Source of the DNA: Gautieria morchelliformis
Lineage: Eukaryota; Basidiomycota; Agaricomycetes; Gomphales; Gomphaceae
Assembly (NCBI GenBank): GCA_015179125.1
Contig: WHVA01000135.1
Location: 1-64,000, forward strand
DNA: 64,000 bases
Direction: 5' to 3'
Shown: piece after piece, positions 11,740 through 23,311 of the stretch
Layout of the letters: each line of letters starts with the position of its first letter
Numbering within the stretch: position 1 is the stretch's first letter
Made by a program: the position numbers and the translations under genes
The notes under the pieces: generated by a model
What the model saw: only the letters and a program-made list of their open reading frames with translations
The model's database searches: none
What the model was told of the DNA's origin: nothing

Positions 11740-12852
11740 CTCTACTTTGCAGGCACAGAAAAATCCTGCCGCATTCAGGAGAGCTGTTACATATCGAGAT
11801 TTCCGCAAGTTGGAACTAGGACAAGCAGAAATGTGACGCAGCCGCAAAGAAAGCTGCGGAGGAAAAGGCTGCCCCGGAGGAGGCAGAAAACAATCAGGTG
11901 AGTTGGAAAAGGTCCTGCCAAAAATTGCTAAAACAAATTTCCATCTAGAAAACCTATGAATACGAATCTGAGACCGAGTCGAAATTGTTGGTGGAAAATA
12001 TGCTAGTTCCTGAGGGCAAAGGAAAACAAAAGGCCATGCCTTCCTCTTGGAACCTGGTGGAGGAATGGAAACTCCGGGTGGACAATTTCCAGAGGGCAAG
12101 GGCCGAGAAGGCCAGACGGATGTTGGAGCTGAGGGAGCTGGAGCCTGGGGTTGCGACAGCAATCCTCGGGAAGTGGAAAATGCGGGATGAGGATGACGTC
12201 TATATCAAGAACAATGGGGCTCTGTGTGACTCTTGCGAGGCGTGGGGCCTTAGGTGCATTTGGTCGACCAATCCCTGGGAGTCCTCATGCAAGAGGTGTT
12301 GGGGATATAAGGAAGTGATGTGTGGTCGATGGGTGCTAGGCTAGGATTGAATGCAAGAAATGCCAGAAAACTGCCAAGGGGGTCCCTAAGGCAAAGGGAG
12401 GTCCTGGCGGTAGCGGAAAAGGGGCGGATGGATTTCTGGTGGCAGGAATGTCAGAGACAGCGGTACTCAACTGCTTCTCTATGGCGTCGCCCCTCCTGGA
12501 CATCGCTAGTACAATGCTGGACATGAGGGACCAACAAGTGGAAATCAAGGAGCTCTTGGCTGATCAAAACAGCCTGCAGCAGCATCTCGTACTGACGCTG
12601 TATAATCAGCTCAGTGTCATGTTGGCCGTCCTCAAACAGACCATGCAGGAGATGCGGTGGCAGAACACCTTGGTGAAGGCCCAAATGGAGGCGACGGTGG
12701 AAAGAAATGGGGAGGCGGGCCCCAGTGGAAGGGCGAAAAGAGTTACAGAAGTGGAAAAAGAGGCTGAAGTTGAGCAGGGAGAGGCGGAGGAAGTGGAAAA
12801 GGCAGCAGAAGCGGAGAAAATGGGCGGCAAGGAAATTATCAGGGAGGAGTAA
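11740..12852 (+). other. Antisense ORF of fossil B1 with Zn2Cys6-like cysteine spacing
   Basis: Counterpart of the ORF at 8064-9398, also opposite to pol and convergent with it. A region near 12220-12330 reads CDSC...C...CKRC...C with spacing CX2CX6CX10CX2CX7C, which falls inside the fungal Zn2Cys6 binuclear-cluster consensus (CX2CX6CX5-12CX2CX6-8C). A leucine-rich helical zone (about 12480-12680) and a Glu/Ala-rich tail ending IIREE at 12852 follow. An intron-like GTGAGT...CTAG interval lies near 11898-11951. The usual basic residues between the first cysteines of Gal4-type fingers are not obvious, so the DNA-binding role is inference. Its beginning is not present. Confidence 0.6.
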
Positions 12853-13175
12853 GGGGTCGAAGTGACTTGTATATAGTTTCTTGAAGCGTAGGAAAACATA
12901 GTGTAGTGGAAATGTAATTGGGATTAAACTTGTGACTTGAGCAATGTAAGAATCAATGAGAGTGTCGGAACTGGGGTCGGAAATGACTAAGGCGTGGAAA
13001 TGGGGCCAGGCTTGGTGGGGTATGCCTTGTGGAAATCAGAGATGAGTTCAGAGGTGTGGTTGAGTTCCGTAGCGGAAATCCATGAAGTCTCTTTGTCGGT
13101 GTTTTCGTAGCCCGCCCACTTGACCATGTACTGGAGTTGGCAGTGGTAATGTCTGTCGAGCTTGGAGATGAGAAT

Positions 13176-14413
13176 TGTCAAGATTGGTTTTTAGGCATTA
13201 ATATCGTGTATTAGTGAACACAGCAAATGCCCAAATAACTTGTGCAAATAAGTATGCCATTCAGCAAAGAGGGTGAACCAATAAATGTTCACAAGATAAG
13301 GGGGCTGCCCGAACGGAGCTCGCCCTATCTACAGTCATAGTGAAATAGCCCATGGCACTTGACGATGTAATGTGCAAGGTGTCACGGAAGGGTTGTCTAA
13401 GTAGTGACAATCCCTTTGCCGACAGCACAGAGAATAGTTCAAAGGCTAAGGTAACGAAGATGAAGTATGAGAACTCACCAGTGATGCCTAAGTCTTCTTC
13501 TGGTCAAAGATAGAAATCTACAGGAGAAGGCTCAAGACGATATTCACAGCAAGGTCAAGTTTGCACAAGATGGACGTATGATAATTGAACTGGGGAATAT
13601 ACATGCAAATGTAAACTACTTATATCGAATGCTTGTAAGGTATCAGCGAATAGGAAAGAGGCCATCATGAGTCAGGGTTGGATAGGGGTATGCAGTCACG
13701 ATACAAATAGATGAAATAAACATACAATAGAGTGAGAGAGGAGTGCGAACATGAAACAACAGAGGGGAAAGAGGGCGAAGGCACCTCCTATGTATGAAAA
13801 CACACCTTAGGACCTGCATATACACCACCCTGCATGGACTCTTGTTTGCTGGGTTGATACCGCACAATCTACGGTTAGGATGTCCCGCGAATGCATCCCA
13901 GCCATATGAACACCTAAAGGGGTTGCATTAGGAAGGTGATGGGGCCAGTGATGAACCATCATGCAGGGCAGGGGATGTCGATCGTGTTTTGATGGTGTGC
14001 CTGCTGGCGAATGATGCGAGCAGCAAATGGTCGTTCGGTGAATGTGACGAAGGGCAAACAGAGAGAACAAAGAGGAGGAGTGGTTGAGGGGAGGGGCGAA
14101 GCCAAGCGAACACAGAGAAGGAGTGATGAAAGGGGAAACAGGGATATCTGTGTGTAGGAAATATACGAGGCATGCTAACCCGACCATAGGAATATTGAAA
14201 GGTGTTTGAGCCGGGGAGGTGATAGGGACAGTGATGAACACTATGCTGGACCAAGGGCATTGATCATTCTTTGATGGTGTGGCTGTAGCAAATGATGCGA
14301 ACAGCGAAGACAAATCGTTGAACTCGGCGAAGGGTGATTGGAATGAACATAGAGGCGTAGTGAGGAGTGGGAGGACAGAGTGACATGGTATAGGAAATAA
14401 ACGCGTCATGACA
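13176..14413 (-). mobile_element. Solo LTR1 inside the B1 chromodomain
   Basis: 1238 bp with inverted ends TGTCA...TGACA and the 5-bp duplication agaat on both sides (13171-13175 and 14414-14418). The chromodomain coding sequence of B1 continues on either side. Related copies are at 2275-2893 and 21588-22310, both on the plus strand. Orientation is set minus because it is the reverse of the copy that heads fossil A. Confidence 0.9.
13930..14400 (-). repeat. About 238-bp duplicated unit inside LTR1
   Basis: Two adjacent segments of LTR1 (about 13930-14160 and 14170-14400) share an order of similar words, such as the gtgatg-aac-at block followed by ttttgatggtgt or ctttgatggtgt and atgatgcgaaca/gca. 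The copy at 21588-22310 has only one unit, which accounts for its being about 240 bp shorter over the comparable span. Confidence 0.65.
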
Positions 14414-15045
14414 AGAATTTCCGATATTTCATATTCCGGTTCTCCATTGATGATGACTGGCAGAGACAGAGGTTGTTCACAATTTGGAATAGTATTTGGA
14501 ACTGAGGGCTCAAGCATGGAGACATGGAATACCGGGTGTACTGCACACATATTGTCAGGGAGTCTGAGAGTGAAAGAACAACTGCCAGCCTTAGCGATGG
14601 GTTTGTAAGGACCAAGGTATTTTTCAGAGAGCTTCTTCAAAGGGAAAGTGGTGTGGAAGTTTTCAGCTTTGATGAAGACTTTGTCGCCTATCTCGGATGC
14701 CGGCTGCAGAAGATGTTTCCAATCAGCGGAAGTTTGGTATCTCTTTTGGGCAGTGGAAATGTTCTCTCGGAGGTGTTGGTGAAGGTTGTCGAGTTCCACA
14801 ACGAAGTCTTGGGCTCTGGCAGAGGCGAGAGCACATTCAGGGTGGATGGTGAGATTCAGGTGGTAGCCCTTGTTGGTGGCGGAAGGCGCATTGTTGTAAG
14901 CAAATTCTGCGAGCAGGAAGAAGGTCAGACCAGTTGCTGTGTTGGTAGTTGCAATAGACGCAGAGGTACTGCTCAAGGGTCTGATCAGTACATTCTGTTT
15001 AGCCATCATCTTCAGGCTGATAACCGGAAGTACAGTGGAGCTTCA

Positions 15046-15531
15046 TGTTGGGTGCATTTATGCTCCTGCACCAAAATCAAGCCAAATAGGTTCCACCATA
15101 CATATTTCCTTCCAATTTCTTTTCAGATTGTTCTACTATGATCAATCTATTTTTCAGAGTTTTTCCGAAATTTTCTATCAAAGATTTGTACTTCTATTTC
15201 GATTTGTTTTTCTTCTTTTCACCACCGGCATCCATACGTAATCATTTCGACGCGTGCTGCCATGGGTACTAAAGGGCCGGGTGGTAGTATATGCACAGTG
15301 AGACACATTCCCCCCCTCTCTCAGTGACAGCTAAATTCACTGAGAGAGGCAAGTAAGTTAGTCTTATTTTCCTTCTATTTGTTGACCCAGAAATCCTGTA
15401 GTGACATGATTTCTAGGTAGTGTATAATATTAACAGTGACAACTAAATTCACTGAGAGAGTGAATTGATTTCTAGTCCATTCTTTTGAGTATCAAGTCCG
15501 AACCTACTGCCTATAATTCCTGTCCTCTACA
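15046..15531 (+). mobile_element. Solo LTR, family F, full-length variant
   Basis: 486 bp, TGTTGGGTGCA...CCTCTACA, flanked by cttca on both sides (15041-15045 and 15532-15536), inserted in the integrase of B1. The uninterrupted homologous site near 29725-29740 confirms the insertion point. The phrase ttcactgagagag occurs inside more than once. Confidence 0.92.
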
Positions 15532-15675
15532 CTTCATGTTAAGAGCCTTGCCAAGTGTGCGGAAAAAGGAGGACATGAATTCTGATCCACGGTTGGAAGT
15601 GACATGGGAAGGGATTCTGTGCTTGGAAAATACGTGGAGCACGAAGAGCTGTGCAAGCTGGGTGAAAGTGATAGC

Positions 15676-16101
15676 TGTAAGGGCAACCCTGGCTGGTTGT
15701 GGAGATCACACTACCACTCACCTGACATGGGGAAATCCAAAGAGAAAAGTCTAAGGACCCCCAATGTCAGCGAGCCTGTATTATACTACGCTGCGCAGCC
15801 AGGGACAACACTTGGCACCCGCCATCAACCCTGCACCTCCCTGACCACCCTGACCCTTGATCGACCCTTGATGCCACCTATTACACGAGTCGCTTGATTT
15901 CCGACACTGTTCCGAGAGTGGAAGTCGGAAATTGGAGTGGAACTGGCAAGGTGAACAGAACTGGTGGAAGTTCTCCCAGAAGCGGAATCATTTCCGAAAG
16001 CGGAGGCGGAGATGGGATTGGAACCGGAAGCGGAGTCGGAAATGGTGTCGGAACTGGGTGTGGTGTCGGAACTGGAAATGGAAAACAGGGTGTCCCTGAC
16101 A
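15676..16101 (-). mobile_element. Solo LTR, family C
   Basis: 426 bp, reverse complement of the C-type LTR (TGTCAGGG... to ...GCCCTTACA). Flanks are atagc and atagt, a 5-bp duplication with one mismatch. It lies in the integrase of B1 only 144 bp from the family F solo LTR. It holds an expanded GGAANN hexamer array. Confidence 0.85.
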
Positions 16102-16808
16102 ATAGTGTTGTAAGTTGGAATAATGATAGACTGCTTTTTAAGGCGGTCAACAATAACTAGAATGGTATCATAGCCAGATGACTTAGGAAGTTTCTCGATG
16201 AAGTCCATGGATATTGAATTCCAGGGTTGTTCCAGAATCGAAAGTTGCTTCAGGAGGCTGTAGGGTTTGTGGCATTGGGGCTTGGCGCGCATACAGGTGG
16301 TGTATGACTTGCAGTAGTCTTGGACCATCGTGCGGAGGAGTGGCCAAGTATAGGTATGTCGGATGGTGTCGAGGGTCTTGTTTTGGCCTTGGTGTCCTGA
16401 GAGTGGATGATCATGGCTTTGCTGGAGTACACGTAGTTGTAGATCATTGATATCCGGAACATAGATTCAGGACTTGTAGCGGAGGAATCGGTCAGAATCA
16501 AGGGACCATCCAGGACTGGTTGGGTTATCGAGGTGGGTTGCAGGGATGGGGTCGGAATGGAGTGCGGAACAGATGTCGGAATGGAGAGACTGGGTGTCCA
16601 TGATGATAGAGGCATGGAGTAGTGGAAATTGCAATGCTGTGGCATGCAGGCACAATGCCAGCTGCTCGGTCGAGAATACCGGGTGGAAGTTGTGCGGATT
16701 TATGCTGGCATAGTTGCTACTTCCCTCTTTTGGGTAGACGTTCCAACGTCTAGTGAGCATGTCGGGTTTTGAGCTTTCAAGGTTTTTATGATCCGTGACA
16801 ACGTCAAT

Positions 16809-19800
16809 TATATAAGTGTAAATAATCTGTATATGTACACTAGTTATTACATAATCCTGGTGGGCCCCTTATGGACCCACTGTATAGTTCATGCGTGGGA
16901 ACCAGCCAGTGGTTCCCATCACATCTTACTCTTACCTGTCACTATGTAGCATTCAGAATACCACACCTTGGTCAAGTTCTGCTGTGCCCTTGTGATAAAA
17001 GGCTTAAGATCGACATCTTTACACCTTTTTGAACTATCCTGCGGTTGATCGCCACGCGACCAACCGATTGTGGATTCAAAGCAATCTTGAAAAAGATCGC
17101 TGTGTCGACGACTAAACATCATTGAGGCCCTCCAGTAGACCCTCTATTGTCGGCTGCAAGCGTGATGATTCCACGCAGTCCAAGACGGACACAAGCCACA
17201 AGCTCGCGGTCCACACCACAGGCGCAGCCCAGTGACACGACGGCTGATGCTACCCTGGACCAAGAGTCCAGGACACCAGAAGACGGAGAGATCATAGATC
17301 TCACCGCCCTCGTCCCCCCAATTGAGGACAAGGGAAACCCCGACCACGTCTTACTGAGTGTGGTCGAGCATGAGACATCTCCAGGCAACAAGCCCGTGCC
17401 AACCCCCCAATCCCCTCTGCCCGGAGACACAGGAAGGGGTAGAGAAGTCTCGCCATCGTCAGATGGCAGAGCATCAATATCGAGACGGGCACAAAGCCGA
17501 GATTCGAATCACCACTCACAAAGTAGAGCGACTACGATCATCCCCAAAGGAGGATGAAGACAAAAAAGAAGAGCCCCCAACAACGGTCAGGGCTTGGAAT
17601 ACTCGAGCTCAAGTCGCAAGAGCTCAAGGACACACACCATCGACAACGAGACAGCTGAGGCAATGAACAAACAGGTGCAGGATGCATTGCACCAGAACAC
17701 CCTCACGGGCAACAAGCACGATCATATCACATTGCAGCTTGATATCATTGCCGTTGCTTTCATGGAGGTTGACAAAGAGCTCCGCCATTTCGAGGAGATC
17801 AGGCAACAAGACGCCGCCACACTGGAGGACATCCACACGGCCCTCCGCTCATGCAGGGAATGCAGGATGCCATGTCAAAGCTTGCCACAGTCCACAGCCA
17901 GCGAACGTGGCCACGACGCGGGAGACCTATGGCGAAAGGAACAGGACCAGCAGCGAATGCCACCGCCAGCTTCCCCGGTTGAACAAGATGTGCGGTTCAG
18001 AAATGAACCCCAAGGAGAGCCGGCTGCCCCCACGGGCAGCTGTAAGATGATCCAACAGATCGTCAGAGAGCAAGTTGCCTCAGAGCCTGACTCTGAAGCA
18101 ATGATGGAGAGCTTGGAGCTCGAAGCCGTGCACTGGCAGTGAAAAGAGGCTGCAGCTGCACGCTGCCATATGCGGGCCCTCAAGCTGCTAGCGAAGAAGC
18201 GGTGACCCAAAGCCACACTGCTCAGCAGCCAGACGAGCAGCTCACGCGTGCCGTGCAGGATGCATGACAAGCACATGCAGCCTACAACAGCAGGCTGCGG
18301 ATACGCAACGCGGGGATGACGGGGGACACCAGGCACAAAACACCCCCGGATACGAGAGCACAAAATGATCCTGATCCCGAGCCCGACCCTGGCCTGGGGC
18401 CCATCAGGGCATACAACAGCCTGCCCTGCGTGGCATCATATCCACGCAAACAATCAATGGCCCTGACAGAGGGCCAGGGAATACTGGATCAGGCTGACGT
18501 CGTACCGCTGGAGCCATATGACGGGATCACACAGATGATCCATGTGGCGTTAGCAGATGCCGCCGACACAGACCCAGAAAGGTCTGTGCTTGCAAAAGCC
18601 GGCGTGAAGCTGGCTCACCCCAAGCCATATGCCGGGGGATCTGACCTTGAAGAGTTTGAAATCTTCGTTGCAGCCATATTACCATGGCTGAAAATGAACT
18701 GCCTCCTGGGGCTGACCAGCATAGACATGCAGGTCGGCTACGTGGGTACTCGCCTGACCGGTGAAGCCCAGGAGTGGTTCCTTCGAAACGTGGAACACTT
18801 CGACCGCCAGGTCCACAATTGGACCCTGGAAACAGTGATGCAGGGCCTTCAAAAAAGGTTCCTACACACACTGACATACCACCACGTGTCGAATAAATTC
18901 AACGTGGTCATGCAGAGCACAAAGACTGTTCAGGAGTTGCTGAACGAGCTCACAAAATACGTGGTGCGTATGATACAGCCACCAGATGACTACACGTTCT
19001 GGAGATGGTTCATGTTAGCACTGCATGAGACGCTGCACAATGAAGTCCTCAAAAAGGGCTGTAACTCCGAGAGCAGCTTGATAGAGCAGCTCTTCAAGAT
19101 GGCCCACATGATCGAGAAGGCATCCCGATATAATATGGGGATGCGCCATGCAGACAGTGCAGCGGCAACAGAAAGCCAGTGACACAGACAGGCCTGACCA
19201 GACCTAGCCTGTTCCCGAGGAGTGGAGTGGTGCAGCGACCGCCGCCCCCATGCCCAGCTCAAGCTGGACGCCCGCCTGAAGCCAAACAGCCTCAAGCATC
19301 AGGATTGTCACTGCGACCTGCCCCACCGACGAAAGTGTCGGGCTGACCTAATGATCGGCCCAACGGTGGCCAAAGCAGCACTACGTGCTTTGAATGCAGC
19401 CAGCCTGGCCACAAAAAAGTGGAGTGCCCCCAGCTTAGGTCTGGTATACGGACAGCGGCCGCAAGGCATGAGGATGAGAATGAGGATCTGGATGCGGATC
19501 TCAGACAAAATTCTCTTCAACAGATTGATGAAGAGGGGGAGGGTGATCCCCAACCCAATGAATCTCCAGACAACGGAGATGTGCCCGCTGAAGAGTGGGA
19601 TCCCGAACCATCCCAATACTATGAATGGGACAAAGAGGCGGAAGACACCGCCTACAGGTACAGCGTGATAAGGATCGCACTGAAAGACAATGCTGCCATG
19701 AAAGTCATGGCAGAATGCACGTCGGGAACGCCAGACAAAGCGGCCCAGCCAGTGTATCACCACCAAAGCAAGCACAGGATGCAGCCAACGCACCCACACA

Positions 19801-21587
19801 GTGAAAACCCTACCCTGTCCGGGTACTGGGAAATAAACAGTGTGAAAGCCAACTGCCTGCTGGATAGTGGGAGTGAAGGGGTACTATTATCCCCTGAATT
19901 CACGCGAGCCACAGGGATAAAGACATTCGCTCTGGAGCAGCCAATCGTGCTGCAGCTAGCCTGCATAGGCAGCCGTTCCACTATTAATTATGGAACAAAC
20001 ACGACCATCAAATTTGGTTGTGAAATATATGACAAATACTTCAACGTAGCAAACATCGAATATTCCGGCGCGATCTTAGGGACACCGTTCCTGAGAATAT
20101 TCGGCATCACCCTGGACTTCTCAAGCCCAGGGATGATCGGTAAGGGGAACGAAATAATCCCCACCGGCAAGGTATCGTTCAACGATAATGAGTCGATGAA
20201 TCAAGGCAAGGGGCCAAGGGTGAGCAGGTTCACCGTGGCGCCGAAGCCAAACCTGGCTCATTGAAGCCAGGAGGACGAGTTGCATAACAACTCGTCCTCG
20301 AACTCCCCCTACAACCGTTGGGAGAGGCACTCTCACCTGATGGTGAAAGCGATGGGGGAAAGAAAGGTGGTCCCGTGAACCGCGGGACCTAATAGACGCA
20401 CACAGCGCCTAATGGCTTCTAAGCCAACCACCACGGTCATCCTCACAGATGACGACATCCCTCGCCTCCACGAGGAATGGATGGAGAGAATCACTGACCT
20501 AGTCAGTGGAATCCCATTAGAACTCCCGCCGCTGCGGGAGATAAACCATGAGATAAATCTCATTGACCCCAACAAACACATGTGGTATCGACTACCGAAG
20601 TGCCCCGAACATTTCCGAGAGGAACTGTCTGCGAAGATAGAACACTACACCACTGCAAAGTGGTGGGTCCTGGCAGTTGCACAACAGGCTGTACCCATGC
20701 TGTGCATGCTGAAGAAGAATGGTATGCTGAGAACCATCTTCAATCCGTGCCAGCAGAATGAGAACACTGTGAAGGATGTTACACCCTTCCCAGATCAGGA
20801 TATCATCTGCAGCGACATGGCTCGCTGTCGGTATCGCACGAAACTCGATATGTCCAAAGCATACGAGCAGATCCGGATTCATCTGGATCACGTACCAAAG
20901 ACTGCCTTTGCTGCGATCCTTGGCACCTTCAGGAGCCAGGTGATACAGATGGGAGACTGCAACGCCCCATCAACATTCCAACAGCTGATGACAGCCATCT
21001 TCCATGACTGCATAGGTTGCTTTGTCCATGTCTACATGGATGATATATTCATTTTCTCTCTCTCGATACGAGAACACAAGGAGCACCTCTACATTGTCTT
21101 CAATAGAGTGAGGAAGAACCACCTTTTTCTGAACAAGAAAAAGGTTGATCTCTATTCTCTCCGAATGGAGTGCCTCCACCACATCATTGATGGCCAAGGC
21201 ATACAAGCCGACGAGGATAAGATGCAATACATTTGCGAGTGGCAAAGGCCGCAGACATTCAACGACGTCTGGCATTTCCTTGGGCGAGTACAATACCTGG
21301 CACATTATATGCCAGATTTTAGTGCATACACAACCCCTTTGTTGGGCTGTGCGCATAACAATCATCCATTCGAATGGACCCCACTTCTAGACAAATGCTG
21401 GCGAAGCATTAAGGCGTTGGCCTGTAAGGCCCCAATCCTGCGCCCAATTGATGCACAGTGCCCAGAGCCAATCTGGGTTATCACCAACATGTCAAAAGCC
21501 GGCGTCGGTGCAGTCTATGGCCAGGGCCCCGACTGGAAAACCTGTTGGCCAGCCAGCTTCTTGTCAAAGAAGTTCAATGTTGCTCAG
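16809..21587 (+). mobile_element. Ty3/gypsy fossil E: leader/LTR, gag, protease, RT
   Basis: Plus-strand element of a family not seen elsewhere in the window. Parts: a probable 5' LTR/leader (about 16809-17118, unprovable without a second copy), gag (about 17147-19182, including a retrotransposon-gag domain near 18600-19150), a zinc knuckle CFECSQPGHKKVEC near 19390, an aspartic protease (about 19840-20110, motif LLDSGSEGVLL), and a reverse transcriptase (20412 to about 21400) with the catalytic VYMDDIFIF and flanking LDMSKAYEQIRI. RNase H starts, and then an LTR1 copy begins at 21588. Long stretches are still open, with roughly four breaks, so it is younger than B1 or A by appearance. No chromodomain or 3' LTR is present. 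Confidence 0.75.
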
Positions 21588-22310
21588 TGTCATGACCTGT
21601 CTATTTTTCCCTTACACCGCTATCTCTCTGTTCCCCCTCGTCACTCCCCCTGCATATTCACCTGAGTTCACTCCACCCTTCAACCATTCTTCCTCTACGT
21701 TTGCTTCATTTGCTGTTCGCCCCATTCTCCAAATGACTATTCGCTGCTCGCATCATTCACCAGCAGGCATACCATCAAACACAATCGACACCATTTACCG
21801 GTGTGATGGTTCATCACTGGCCCCATCACCTTCTTGATCCAACCCCTTTAGGTGTTCATATGGCTGGGATGCATTCGCGGGAGGTCCTACCTGTAGGTTG
21901 TGTGGGATCAACCCAGCAGACAAAGAGTCCGTGCTGGGTGGTGTATATGTGGGTCCCAAGGCATATTTCCGTACATAGATGCCTTCGCCCTCTTTCCTCT
22001 CCATTGTTTCATGTTTGCACCCCTCTTTTGTTCTATTGTATGTTTATTCCATCTATTTGTATGATGACTGCGCTCCCCTATCCAACCCTGACTCATGATG
22101 GCCTCTTTCCTATTCACTGTTACCATATGAGCATTCAGTATAAGTAGTTTACATTCACATGTATATTCTCCAGTTCAATTATCATATGTCCATCTTGTGC
22201 AAAAACTTGACCTTGCTGTGACTATTGTCTTGAGCCTTCTCCTGTAGATTTCTATCTTCAACCAGAGGAAGACTTAGGAATCACTGGTGAGTTTCCATAC
22301 TTCATCTGTA
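21588..22310 (+). mobile_element. Partial LTR1 with one internal unit
   Basis: Begins with the true LTR1 end TGTCATGACC directly within the RNase H of E and follows LTR1 to about 22310, then loses similarity shortly before LTR2 at 22327. The other end (TTGACA) is absent. It carries a single copy of the roughly 238-bp unit that is duplicated in 13176-14413. Confidence 0.75.
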
Positions 22311-22326
22311 GAGAGTTCAGATATAC

Positions 22327-22787
22327 TGTTAAGACTATGTGTCGTACTAAGGGGTTCGGCTCTAAACCAGAGCCAAACCGGGATTTTGGCACAGAGGGCT
22401 TGGCTTCAACCTTGTGGGTTGCGCCCACTCAGTGTTCCGCCTTAATTTCAGGAACAGGTTCAGCTATAAGCCGAGAATCAGGAACAGTATCAGGCAGGAG
22501 AGTTTAGTGTACGAGGAGCTAAGTTGATATCTGAACTGAGGAACTATGATACAAGATTGGGGGGTTTATATATAGTAAAGTAGTATGCAGGGTCAGGGGG
22601 GTCAATGATCAGAAATAGCGGACAAGGGGAACAAAGGGTTGAACATATGGGGAACTGACTAAGAAGGGGAATCAGGGGTGATGGAAAGGTATGAAGAGAA
22701 CCCGAGAAAAGCCAAGTGAAACCTGAGGTTCCCAAGCGAGTACCAAAGCTGAGGCTTCGGGACCAAACTCAGGAATGGATCATAACA
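22327..22787 (+). mobile_element. LTR2 copy
   Basis: 461 bp, TGTTAAGAC...CATAACA, matching the B2 LTR at 7460-7926 along its length (for example gaactgaggaactatgata and tagtaaagtagtatgcaggg). The flanks (tatac and actgc) do not match, so either the target duplication is lost or this is one LTR of an element whose rest is gone. Strand means same reading as the plus strand of the 7460 copy. Confidence 0.75.
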
Positions 22788-22839
22788 ACTGCTATGAATG
22801 TAGGGCACATTCTGTCCCATGACACATGTCCATGCTCAT

Positions 22840-23311
22840 TACAATCCATGCATCAGAACTTTCTGCTTTCTGGACAATTTCCCAACCCAGTAAATCTTCA
22901 GGAAATCATTTAGATCTTGTGCATTTCCTGCTCCTAGAAATTAAATATTTAATATAATTTTGTCAGGAAACCATAGAGAAATATAAGAATTTCCCAAGAT
23001 TTCATGGCAAGTTTTGCACAATTTCCTACAATTTTCCTGTACCAGAAAACCCTGAGGAAATTTAGAATTTACTCATGATTTCCTTAGATAGGAAATCATG
23101 GTTAAACTGTCAGTTTCTAGAGGCCATTTCCTGACAATGTCCTGGATGATATTTTTACAATTTTTATACAATTTCCTGAACATCAGAAACTGTTATAAAA
23201 CATTGAACTTTCTTTAAATTTCCTATCTCAGGAAACTCTCAACAAATGTGGAATTTCCGTAGGATTTTTTAGAGGGTTTCCTGACTAGAGCAATTTACCA
23301 TGCCCCCAGTG
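22840..23311 (-). mobile_element. Decayed CACTG-ended foldback relative
   Basis: AT-rich stretch with many aggaaat/atttcct words, ending GCCCCCAGTG at 23311. Its reverse complement starts CACTGGGGGCATGG and continues with words shared with the foldback element at 43142-43695. The left end is not recognisable, so the start is approximate. It is a DNA-type repeat without coding capacity. Confidence 0.4.

Larger units (their letters stand above)
11737..16808 (-). mobile_element. Ty3/gypsy fossil B1 (chromodomain family), host of three solo LTRs
   Basis: Minus-strand element of the B family. Parts in its own order: a trace of RNase H, the RNase H-integrase linker and integrase zinc region (about 16760-16250), integrase core (about 16250-15540), integrase C-terminal region (about 15009-14420, with YLGPYKPIAKAGS) and a chromodomain (end at 13175-12987, with QYMVKWAGYENTDKETSW). 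An opposite-strand ORF follows at about 11740-12852. Solo LTRs are inserted at 15676-16101, 15046-15531 and 13176-14413, each with a 5-bp target duplication. Broken, with several interruptions, and older than all three insertions. No LTR of its own is seen. Confidence 0.75.
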
